DNA of 8,885 bases from CAZGSG01 sp964528095. Its GTDB lineage: Bacteria > Bacteroidota > Bacteroidia > Chitinophagales > Chitinophagaceae. This document shows positions 1 to 6,482 of this stretch, one piece after another. Positions within the stretch are counted from its first letter, which is position 1; every line of letters starts with the position of its first letter. Position numbers and translations under genes: made by a program. The notes under the pieces are model-generated. The model was not told the DNA's origin, made no database searches, and saw only the letters and a program-made list of their open reading frames with translations. The stretch is from the NCBI GenBank assembly GCA_964528095.1, contig CAZGSG010000245.1:1-8885 (forward strand). Direction: 5' to 3'.

Positions 1-55
1 CGATGAAGAGATCCTTGCACTGATAGACAACCCACCGGTAGAAGAACTTAATTAA
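1..55 (+). CDS. 3' end of an SDR-family sugar-nucleotide gene (partial, second copy)
   Basis: Only the last 17 codons and the TAA stop are inside the window; the peptide reads DEEILALIDNPPVEELN. It is identical, at both protein and nucleotide level, to the C-terminus of the complete SDR gene at 1117-2070 (bases 1-55 equal 2016-2070). The upstream gene is therefore inferred to be a second copy, or a partial copy, of that SDR/4,6-dehydratase-like gene. How far the identity extends to the left cannot be seen. The next gene begins 6 nt after the stop, the same spacing as after the complete copy. The reading frame is certain because it stays open and ends at the equivalent stop; the function of the whole upstream protein is inferred only from this tail. 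Confidence 0.7.
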   Translation, partial: DEEILALIDNPPVEELN

Positions 56-73
56 CTACGTATGGAAGTATCT
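1..73 (+). repeat. Direct repeat, left copy (SDR 3' end plus next gene's start)
   Basis: Bases 1-73 align without gaps to 2016-2088 with three mismatches, at 56 (c/t), 65 (g/a) and 68 (g/a). The first 55 bases, up to and including the stop codon, are identical. The match continues through the 6-nt spacer, the ATG and the first codons of the following gene, then stops. The left edge is the window edge, so the real repeat may be much longer. Confidence 0.9.
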
Positions 74-1021
74 TCCGCGCCTGTTAAGAGCGCTCGGACG
101 GAGATCAATCTCAATCTCTGCCCGTTTTGTTCCAGTGATAAAACCAGGCCGACAACCTATCCGCTGATTGTTTTTAACAATAAGGAGTTTGTGTACCTGG
201 CATGTACTGAATGCGGTCTTGTTTATCTGAACAACTTTCCTGATGGCCCGGATTATGAGTTGATGTATCCACCATCCTATCAGCGTAATGAAGTTGAAAC
301 AGATATACAGCAGGATCCGTATAAAAAACTCTTTGGAATACGGTTCAGCTACGGGTATCAGTTTGATCTTATAAAAAGACGGATAAACAGACCGGTTAAA
401 ATACTGGACTACGGATGCGGCACGGGACATTTTCTTGCCAATGCGCTGCATCATGGCTTTGAATGCGATGGAGCTGAATTCAATCCTGAGTATATTGAAC
501 AACTGAAAAAACATTTTGCAAACAGCAGTTTTTATACAATAAATGAGGTTCTGTCGCCTGCATTCAATGCCAAATATGATGTGATCCGTTTAAGCAATGT
601 ACTGGAGCATTTAACAACACCGAAAGATATTATCGGCAAGCTGGTAACTCATTTGAATCCCGGAGGTATCCTGCTGGTAGAAGGCCCGATCGAAGAAAAT
701 TTTTGTATAGCAACAAGCGTTAGGAAATTTTATTTTTTCGCCAGTAAATTATTGCGACCAAACAGAACGGTTACAGCGCCGCCTTACCATATCTTTTTTT
801 CAAATGCGAAAAATCAGCGCCGGTTCTTTAAAGACTGCGACCTTAGCGAACTTGATTTCGATACCACAGAAGCTCCATGGCCTTTTCCCCCATCTGTAAA
901 AGAAGCAAAAGGTATTACAGGGAAAATGACAGCGATTATCGCCAGAATAAGTATGGGCTTTACAAAGCTGGGGGGACGCAACTGGGGCAATACTTTTATT
1001 TACGCCGGCACAAAAAAATAA
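62..1021 (+). CDS. Class I SAM-dependent methyltransferase with N-terminal zinc-binding motif
   Basis: This 319-residue protein should transfer a methyl group from S-adenosylmethionine, probably to a sugar or nucleotide sugar given its neighbours. Near the N-terminus two CxxC pairs (C20/C23 and C48/C51, the second followed by GLVYLNNFP) look like a zinc-ribbon segment, common in methyltransferases of glycan loci. The Rossmann-like domain follows: motif I ILDYGCGTG at about 114-122, an acidic residue after strand 2 (E139), the LSNVLEHL segment at 177-184 and LNPGGILLVEGP at 198-209. The start at 62 lies 6 nt after the previous stop, suggesting translational coupling; no Shine-Dalgarno sequence is obvious. 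The first codons belong to the direct repeat, so the extreme N-terminus may have been acquired by the duplication. O-, N- and C-methylation cannot be told apart from sequence. Confidence 0.88.
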   Translation: MEVSSAPVKSARTEINLNLCPFCSSDKTRPTTYPLIVFNNKEFVYLACTECGLVYLNNFPDGPDYELMYPPSYQRNEVETDIQQDPYKKLFGIRFSYGYQFDLIKRRINRPVKILDYGCGTGHFLANALHHGFECDGAEFNPEYIEQLKKHFANSSFYTINEVLSPAFNAKYDVIRLSNVLEHLTTPKDIIGKLVTHLNPGGILLVEGPIEENFCIATSVRKFYFFASKLLRPNRTVTAPPYHIFFSNAKNQRRFFKDCDLSELDFDTTEAPWPFPPSVKEAKGITGKMTAIIARISMGFTKLGGRNWGNTFIYAGTKK

Positions 1022-1116
1022 ATACAGCTACAAGCTTGTGAATGTGCAGAACTATTCGGGTTAACTGATTTGTAAAAAGGAATCAATTTTTTAGTTATCA
1101 TAAAATACATGTTTTA

Positions 1117-2070
1117 ATGAAGACGATACTGATCACCGGGGGCACCGGATTTTTGGGCAGGCGTTTGGGTCTTGCACTGAAGAACGACTACCGGGTTATA
1201 CTAACTGGCCGGAACAACAAACAAAACTTCATGGCGCAGAAATTTACTGGCTGTGAGGTATTGCCGCTCGACATTACGAATATAGAAGCGGTGCGGGATG
1301 TAGTAAATGAGACAAGACCCGATATAATCATCCATGCCGCGGCTACGAAGTTTGTAGACCTTGCCGAAAAGCAACCGATGGAATGCGTGGATGTAAACGT
1401 GCTTGGTTCACAGAATGTCGCGCGGGTAGCTGTAGATAAGGATGTGGATATTGTAATAGGCGTATCGACGGATAAGGCATCGCCACCCGTACGAAACACC
1501 TATGGTTTATCGAAGGCCTTAATGGAGCGGGTGTTTTGTTCAATGAACAGAAAAAAGAAGACAAGATTTACCTGTGTTCGTTACGGAAACGTGGCCTGGT
1601 CCACGGGTTCGGTTCTTACGATCTGGAATAAAATGATCAAGGAGAAAGGGATCATCGGCACGACAGGTCCTGAAATGCGGAGATTCTTTTTTACAGTGGA
1701 TGATGCGGTACGTCTTGTACTTGCCGCGTTGCACAATATGGATGTGGTGGAAGGCAAGGTGTTGTCGATGAAGATGAAGGCCGCGCAGATCGGGGATATC
1801 TTGCGGGTATGGACAGGTAACCGGGGTGGTAAATGGGAACAGATCGATGGTCGTCCAGGCGAGCGATTGGATGAGTTCCTGATCGGCGAAGCGGAACTTC
1901 CGTTTACCAGGGAAATCATCATTGATGATATTGTACATTACCTGATATCGTTTAATGAGAAAGTGGAGAACCCGATAAGTGTGGGACTGTCTTCCGCGAA
2001 TACGGATAAACTGAGCGATGAAGAGATCCTTGCACTGATAGACAACCCACCGGTAGAAGAACTTAATTAA
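1117..2070 (+). CDS. Extended SDR, UDP-GlcNAc 4,6-dehydratase-like polysaccharide biosynthesis protein
   Basis: This 317-residue NAD(P)-dependent enzyme of the extended SDR superfamily resembles the CapD/FlaA1/PseB group, which converts UDP-N-acetylhexosamine to a 4-keto-6-deoxy sugar. The cofactor motif TGGTGFLG is at 7-14 (G8, G11, G14). HAAA at 73-76 and N94 follow. The active-site region has STDKA at 117-121 and YGLSK at 129-133, giving T118, D119, K120, Y129 and K133. VRYGNV at 154-159 and the RRFFFTVDDAV segment at 188-198 also fit this group. Length is close to the family norm of roughly 320-350. The gene starts 95 nt after the methyltransferase and is separated from the nucleotidyltransferase by 6 nt. 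Five sampled 60-base rows average about 51% GC, against about 42% in three rows of the next gene. Exact substrate and stereochemistry are not resolved. Confidence 0.88.
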   Translation: MKTILITGGTGFLGRRLGLALKNDYRVILTGRNNKQNFMAQKFTGCEVLPLDITNIEAVRDVVNETRPDIIIHAAATKFVDLAEKQPMECVDVNVLGSQNVARVAVDKDVDIVIGVSTDKASPPVRNTYGLSKALMERVFCSMNRKKKTRFTCVRYGNVAWSTGSVLTIWNKMIKEKGIIGTTGPEMRRFFFTVDDAVRLVLAALHNMDVVEGKVLSMKMKAAQIGDILRVWTGNRGGKWEQIDGRPGERLDEFLIGEAELPFTREIIIDDIVHYLISFNEKVENPISVGLSSANTDKLSDEEILALIDNPPVEELN

Positions 2071-2088
2071 TTACGTATGAAAATATCT
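2016..2088 (+). repeat. Direct repeat, right copy (SDR 3' end plus start of nucleotidyltransferase)
   Basis: This is the partner of the repeat at 1-73, offset by exactly 2015 bp. It covers the last 17 codons and stop of the complete SDR gene, the TTACGT spacer, and the first four codons of the nucleotidyltransferase. Recombination between the two copies would remove 2015 bp carrying the methyltransferase and one SDR copy, and would join the upstream SDR directly and in frame to the nucleotidyltransferase context. Confidence 0.9.
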
Positions 2089-2745
2089 CACACCCTTATC
2101 ATGGCCGCAGGACGCGGATCGAGAATGATGCCATTGACAAATGATATTCCTAAAGCCATGGCTAAACTGGGGAACACAACACTCATTGCAAATTCGATAG
2201 AAAAGCTGAAAAAGAGCAGTCTTCATATTCATATAACAGTAGGATATAGAGGAGCTGAACTCGCAAAGCATGTGATTGAACACGATGTGTCTTCAATTTT
2301 CAATACGGAAGGACAGGGGAACGCGTGGTGGATTTTTAATACATTAATGAAAGATCTCAATGAGCCGGTTTTATTGCTCACATGTGATAATATTATTGAA
2401 TTGAACCTGGACCTGATTTACAAGGATTACTTGTCATTAAACAGCCCGGCCTGTATGGTAGTGCCGGTAAAACCAGTACCTGGATTGGAAGGAGATTATA
2501 TTTTTCATGACAAGAATCGCGTTATCGAGTTGAACAGGCATAAGCCCAGTGAAATGTATTGTTCCGGGATACAGTTATTAAATCCGGCCATGATAAATAA
2601 ATACTGTACTCCAACTGATGACTTTTATTCTTTATGGATGCAATTGATCCAACAAAACCAACTTTTCTGTTCGAATATTTATCCGGAGAAATGGTTTACG
2701 GTGGATACAATGGAACAACTTGCAATTGTGAATAAAGATCATTGA
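2077..2745 (+). CDS. Sugar-phosphate-type nucleotidyltransferase
   Basis: This 222-residue protein has the NTP-transferase fold, which couples an NTP to a phosphorylated sugar or alcohol and releases pyrophosphate. The N-terminal signature reads MAAGRGSRMMPLTNDIPKAM (residues 9-28), with the nucleotide-binding glycines, R16 and K26. TCDN at 102-105 provides the likely metal-binding aspartate D104, and a second acidic site is FTVDTMEQL at 207-215 (D210). There is no C-terminal left-handed beta-helix or CBS domain, so it is a minimal single-domain enzyme. The MAAGRGSRM form is closer in look to LicC/HddC-like small transferases than to RmlA or ManC, which usually show AGGxGTRL; base and substrate are undetermined. 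It starts 6 nt after the SDR stop, implying coupled expression and a shared pathway. No clear terminator follows. Confidence 0.85.
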   Translation: MKISHTLIMAAGRGSRMMPLTNDIPKAMAKLGNTTLIANSIEKLKKSSLHIHITVGYRGAELAKHVIEHDVSSIFNTEGQGNAWWIFNTLMKDLNEPVLLLTCDNIIELNLDLIYKDYLSLNSPACMVVPVKPVPGLEGDYIFHDKNRVIELNRHKPSEMYCSGIQLLNPAMINKYCTPTDDFYSLWMQLIQQNQLFCSNIYPEKWFTVDTMEQLAIVNKDH

Positions 2746-2817
2746 CCAATGTTAGTTAAACTACCTGGTAAACTTACGAATCATTAAAAAGTACTAATTC
2801 CCGATTTTTCTTCATGG

Positions 2818-2849
2818 GTTGATTAATGTCATTTTCTGGGTTAAATTTA
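2818..2849 (+). promoter_or_regulatory. Candidate Bacteroidota-type promoter
   Basis: The 143-bp gap before the transglutaminase-like gene contains GTTG (2818-2821), then 20 nt, then TAAATTTA (2842-2849). This fits the Bacteroidota housekeeping pattern of a TTG/TTTG -33 element and a TAnnTTTG -7 element, with one mismatch at the last position of the -7 box. The expected transcript start would be about 30-35 nt before the ATG at 2889. It would drive the tight gene run from 2889 onward. Evidence is pattern matching only. Confidence 0.4.
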
Positions 2850-2888
2850 CTTTTCGGAACCCATTGAAATAACATTCGAATCCCAACT

Positions 2889-3824
2889 ATGAAGAATTTT
2901 CTTTTTACTCTTCAGGTTATATTATTTATGACCTTTGGCTTTTTACTATTTCTTTCAGTAACGGAAATAACAAAGAGTGCCTCTCCTTTTGAAAAGTTTA
3001 ATCATAGCATTCCCATTTATGATGGAATAGAAGAATTCGATCCATCTCTTGCGCGGTTAAGTTCAATGGAGAAGCTGGGTCAGTATTGCGATAGTCTTTA
3101 CATTTCCCGGTTTGGTAGTACGGCAGGATTTACCGAGGATAATAAATATCCCGAAGTAGTCAATGAAGTGATCAGGAAAAGGTTTTACCACGGGTATTCC
3201 ATGTATAGCTTTACAGACAACTACATGGCGCTGTTACTCGAACCTCTTTTTATAAATAAGTTGGTAAGCGCGATAGTCATCCCGGATGACATGATGAAAT
3301 TTCCGTATGCGGCCTGCAGTCAGCAATCGATAATATGCATGGAGCTGCTGAAGTCAAGAGGATTTACCACAAGGATGGTAGGGCTTGGCGGAGCACAATT
3401 TGGCGGTCATTTTTGTTTTGAAACTTATTACGAAGGGGAATGGCATTTTTTTGATCCTAACAGGGAGCCAAATATGTCAGTCATAGATGAGTATCGCCAG
3501 CCATCTATCGAAATCCTGGCCAAGAATGATAATCTCTTGCTTTCGGCTTTTACAAGAATGGAACCTGCAAGGGTATTGGGGCTGTATAAAAATTATTTTT
3601 ACGGAAAACCAAATGTATTCGAGGCTCCGAATGCGTTGATCTATCAAAAAACTACAAAATATCTTTCTTACATTTCCTGGATATTTCCTCTTATTGTTTT
3701 GTTGTTTGTAAGACGGAGATATCTTCGATTAAGTTTTTCAACAGATGTGTGGAATAGCAGGATTTATCTCCCCCGGTTTAACAGAAGACGATCTCCGGCT
3801 TATTACCCGGAGCCTTCAGCATAG
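2889..3824 (+). CDS. Membrane-anchored transglutaminase-like protein
   Basis: This 311-residue protein has a transglutaminase/papain-like core. The likely catalytic triad is C143 (in YAACSQQSIICMELLKSRGF), H174 (in GGHFCFETYYEGEW) and D189 (in HFFDPNREP); the Cys, His and Asp order and spacing match the superfamily. A hydrophobic segment at about 5-24 is a signal anchor or uncleaved signal sequence. A second at about 259-274, followed by RRR, is a likely membrane span. The core between them would then lie on the outer face of the inner membrane and the tail in the cytoplasm. The last 26 codons overlap the next gene in another frame, and the arginine-rich tail after about residue 281 looks unlike a conserved domain, so the original protein may have ended near there. 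Family members can be proteases, amidases or crosslinkers; the substrate is unknown. A candidate promoter lies just upstream. Confidence 0.75.
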   Translation: MKNFLFTLQVILFMTFGFLLFLSVTEITKSASPFEKFNHSIPIYDGIEEFDPSLARLSSMEKLGQYCDSLYISRFGSTAGFTEDNKYPEVVNEVIRKRFYHGYSMYSFTDNYMALLLEPLFINKLVSAIVIPDDMMKFPYAACSQQSIICMELLKSRGFTTRMVGLGGAQFGGHFCFETYYEGEWHFFDPNREPNMSVIDEYRQPSIEILAKNDNLLLSAFTRMEPARVLGLYKNYFYGKPNVFEAPNALIYQKTTKYLSYISWIFPLIVLLFVRRRYLRLSFSTDVWNSRIYLPRFNRRRSPAYYPEPSA

Positions 3825-5613
3825 GGGACCTGATGCCGAAGGGCTTTTTTACGACTCCCGTCCCGGATACCAGATAGGATTGGGTCACCGAAGACTTTCT
3901 ATTATTGATCTTAGTACGACAGCCAACCAGCCAATGGTAAGCCATTGCGGCAGGTATACTATTGTCTATAATGGAGAGGTATATAATTTCATGGAGATCA
4001 GGAATTCGAAATTCAGCGACCACCCCTGGCATACGCATGGAGATACGGAAGTGATCCTGGAGAGTTTTGTAAAATACGGAGCAGATTGCCTCGAATGGTT
4101 TAACGGGATGTTTGCATTTGCCATTTGGGATAAACAGGAGGAGAAGCTTTTTGTAGCGCGTGACCGCATAGGTATTAAACCCTTTTATTATTACTCAAAA
4201 GACAATGAATTTATATTCGGATCGGAGTTAAAGTCTTTACAATCGCTGGGCCGTTCTCTCGAGTTAAGCCGCGCTGCTATTACTAATTATCTCTATCTGG
4301 GATATACACCACAGCAACAAACAATTTACCAGGACTGTCATAAATTATTGCCCGGTCACTATGCTGTGATAAGTAATAAAGGCATAGAAAAGATAAGTGT
4401 CTACTGGCAATTGGAAAACAATGTCGATGCGGAAACAATCACCGATGAAAAATCCGCGAAAGTTCAATTAAAATCCCTGCTGAATGAGGCCGTTGAAAGA
4501 TGCATGATCAGCGATGTTCCTTTAGGAATATTCTTAAGTGGAGGAGTCGACAGCAGCCTGGTAGCGGCGATAGCACAGAAGCATAAAAAGGAGAAGATCA
4601 AAACATTCTCTATCGCATTTAAAGAAGGACGTTATGACGAATCGAAATACGCGCAGCAGGTGGCCGAACATATCGGTGCGGACCACCGGCAGTTTCTCGT
4701 GGGTGAGGATGAGGGTATTGATATTATAAAAGAGTTTCTCAATATTTATGACGAACCATATGGAGACATGTCGGGCATACCCACCTATCTTGTATCAAGA
4801 CTGGCGCGCAAAGAAGTGACCGTTGCGCTTTGTGGCGACGGGGCAGATGAGTTATTCATGGGGTATGGGTTTTATACATGGGCAAACAGGTTAAGTAAGC
4901 CATTTTTTAAGCCTTTTCACCCTTTAATACATAAAGGCTTATTTAACCTGGATAAAAATAATTACAGGAACCGGTCATATCTGTTCAAGTACGAGAGCGA
5001 TAAATTTAACAGTAATATCTTCTCTCAATGCCATGGCAACTGGGCACTTGATGAAGTACAACAATTATTAAAGGAGAAATATAAGTACGACTTCGACGAA
5101 CAGCTACTCGACACAAAACGTGAATTAAAGCCAGGGGAGCAACAAAGCTTTTTCGATATAAAAAATTATCTCGCGGAAGAATTATTGCCAAAAGTAGACC
5201 GCGCGAGCATGCAGCACGGTTTAGAGGTAAGAGTTCCTTTCCTGGATTCAAACGTGATCGACTTCGCGCTTAACCTATCTCCTGATCTTAAAATTAAAAA
5301 CGGAACCCAGAAATATCTCCTCAAGGAGGTTTTGTATGAATATGCTCCCAGGGAAATTTTTGACAGACCCAAATGGGGATTCGCAGTACCCATGCAAGAG
5401 TGGTTGAGAGGCAAATTAGCCTACCTGGTAGATGAATACCTCAGCCCTGAAAAAATCGAACTGGGCGGTATCCTTGACCCACAGGCGGTAAAAGAATATG
5501 TTCATAAATTCAAGAGAGGCGAGTACTTCAGGTACCACCGGATCTGGCTGCTGATAATTTTACAGAAATGGTTACTTGAGAAGCATCTACCTTTACATTC
5601 GGTACACATATAG
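3745..5613 (+). CDS. asnB: Glutamine-dependent asparagine synthetase-like amidotransferase
   Basis: This 622-residue, two-domain enzyme hydrolyses glutamine and passes ammonia to an ATP-activated carboxylate. The start is fixed by MCGIAGF, in which Cys2 becomes the N-terminal nucleophile. The glutaminase domain also shows LQHRGPDAEG (25-33), HRRLSIIDL (48-56), YNGEVYN (75-81) and GDTE (99-102). The synthetase domain has the ATP-pyrophosphatase loop SGGVDSS (265-271), DEPYGDMSG (336-344), CGDGADELFMGY (363-374) and KVDRASMQHGLEVRVPFLD (483-501). Both domains look intact, and length matches the 610-640 residue bacterial AsnB/AsnO type. It overlaps the transglutaminase-like gene by 80 nt, and an in-frame TAA at 3730-3732 rules out a longer start. 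In a glycan locus it may amidate a uronic acid sugar rather than make free asparagine; that is inference, and the symbol denotes the family, not proven substrate. Confidence 0.92.
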   Translation: MCGIAGFISPGLTEDDLRLITRSLQHRGPDAEGLFYDSRPGYQIGLGHRRLSIIDLSTTANQPMVSHCGRYTIVYNGEVYNFMEIRNSKFSDHPWHTHGDTEVILESFVKYGADCLEWFNGMFAFAIWDKQEEKLFVARDRIGIKPFYYYSKDNEFIFGSELKSLQSLGRSLELSRAAITNYLYLGYTPQQQTIYQDCHKLLPGHYAVISNKGIEKISVYWQLENNVDAETITDEKSAKVQLKSLLNEAVERCMISDVPLGIFLSGGVDSSLVAAIAQKHKKEKIKTFSIAFKEGRYDESKYAQQVAEHIGADHRQFLVGEDEGIDIIKEFLNIYDEPYGDMSGIPTYLVSRLARKEVTVALCGDGADELFMGYGFYTWANRLSKPFFKPFHPLIHKGLFNLDKNNYRNRSYLFKYESDKFNSNIFSQCHGNWALDEVQQLLKEKYKYDFDEQLLDTKRELKPGEQQSFFDIKNYLAEELLPKVDRASMQHGLEVRVPFLDSNVIDFALNLSPDLKIKNGTQKYLLKEVLYEYAPREIFDRPKWGFAVPMQEWLRGKLAYLVDEYLSPEKIELGGILDPQAVKEYVHKFKRGEYFRYHRIWLLIILQKWLLEKHLPLHSVHI

Positions 5614-5637
5614 TTCTATAATTTCAAACAAAGTTTA

Positions 5638-6480
5638 ATGGCATCTGTAAAATCATCGTTTCGGACAATGATAAAACCAATTCTTTTCAAATTGCTTGGA
5701 AAGAATGGATATAAATGGGCTCAGTTTTATGCAAAAAAAAGGGACATAGATAACCGTCTTGTAGAAGAAATAGAGATGGAACTATTGCCCATGCTGGTAA
5801 AAGAAGGAGATGAGGTACTGGATATAGGAGCTAATTATGCCTACTATACCGAAAGGCTTTCAAGACTGGTTGGAAATGGGCATGTATACGCCTACGAACC
5901 CATCCCATTCACTTACCAGGTTGCAAGCATGCTGGTAAAAAAATACAGGTTAAAGAACGTTGACCTCTATCAAAAAGGGGTTGGCCAACAAACAGAAACA
6001 CTCCGGTTTAGTGTTCCAAAAATGGATTTTGGTTCGCTCAGCGCAGGACAGGCTCATATGGCGGGACGGGATAATAAGATGATCAAGGGGTCTGACTATT
6101 TTGTTTCAGACAAAAATGAAGAATTTGATTGTTCCGTTGTAGACATTGACTCTTTCCAGCTTCCTGCACTCAGCAATCTCAGTTTTATAAAAATTGATAT
6201 TGAAGGCGCGGAGTATTTTGCATTGAAAGGAATGGAAAAAACGCTGGAAAAGTTCAAACCGGCTATTCTTATCGAAATAGTGCCGCTTTTTTTGAAAAGC
6301 TTCAATATAGAACTTCCTTTTTTTCAAAACTACCTGGAGCAAACGCTGGGCTATAAAGTATTCGAATATGAGCAAAAAGATAAAAAATTAAAGGCTACAG
6401 AAGGGGCAATATCAAAGGATAGAAATTATATCCTTTTACACCAAAGCAAGATCGCAGTATATAACAATATAATTGCTTAA
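5638..6480 (+). CDS. FkbM-family methyltransferase
   Basis: This 280-residue SAM-dependent methyltransferase is of the FkbM type, which often O-methylates sugars in glycan and natural-product loci. Visible motifs are motif I VLDIGANYAYYTERLS (60-75), YAYEPIP with acidic E87 after strand 2 (84-90), and the family hallmark FIKIDIEGAEYFALKGM (183-199), followed by ILIEI (210-214). The basic, partly hydrophobic N-terminus (1-35) is not a clear membrane segment. The gene starts 24 nt after the amidotransferase stop and ends 2 nt before the next start, consistent with co-transcription. An A8 tract lies at 5733-5740. The acceptor cannot be deduced. Confidence 0.87.
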   Translation: MASVKSSFRTMIKPILFKLLGKNGYKWAQFYAKKRDIDNRLVEEIEMELLPMLVKEGDEVLDIGANYAYYTERLSRLVGNGHVYAYEPIPFTYQVASMLVKKYRLKNVDLYQKGVGQQTETLRFSVPKMDFGSLSAGQAHMAGRDNKMIKGSDYFVSDKNEEFDCSVVDIDSFQLPALSNLSFIKIDIEGAEYFALKGMEKTLEKFKPAILIEIVPLFLKSFNIELPFFQNYLEQTLGYKVFEYEQKDKKLKATEGAISKDRNYILLHQSKIAVYNNIIA

Positions 6481-6482
6481 TT

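Noticed and set aside
56..514. 152-codon open frame on the minus strand opposite the first methyltransferase.
   Set aside because: It lies antisense to a gene with clear zinc-binding and SAM-binding motifs and shows no domain of its own; other minus-strand frames in the window were dismissed for the same reason.
1069..1099. Possible promoter before the complete SDR gene: TTTG (1069-1072), 19 nt, TAGTTATC (1092-1099).
   Set aside because: The spacing fits, but only two of the four TTTG positions in the -7 box match, so support is too weak to list it as a feature.
2814..2864. Seven-base inverted repeat ATGGGTT (2814-2820) / AACCCAT (2858-2864) flanking the candidate promoter, suggesting an invertible promoter or operator.
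   Set aside because: The match does not extend beyond 7 bases on either side. Roughly 0.6 such 7-mer pairs are expected by chance in a 143-bp gap. Known Bacteroidota invertible promoters have longer arms.
2826..2867. 13-codon ORF in the gap upstream of the transglutaminase-like gene, considered as a leader or lasso-type precursor peptide.
   Set aside because: Too short for a precursor, overlaps the candidate promoter, and lacks leader/core features.
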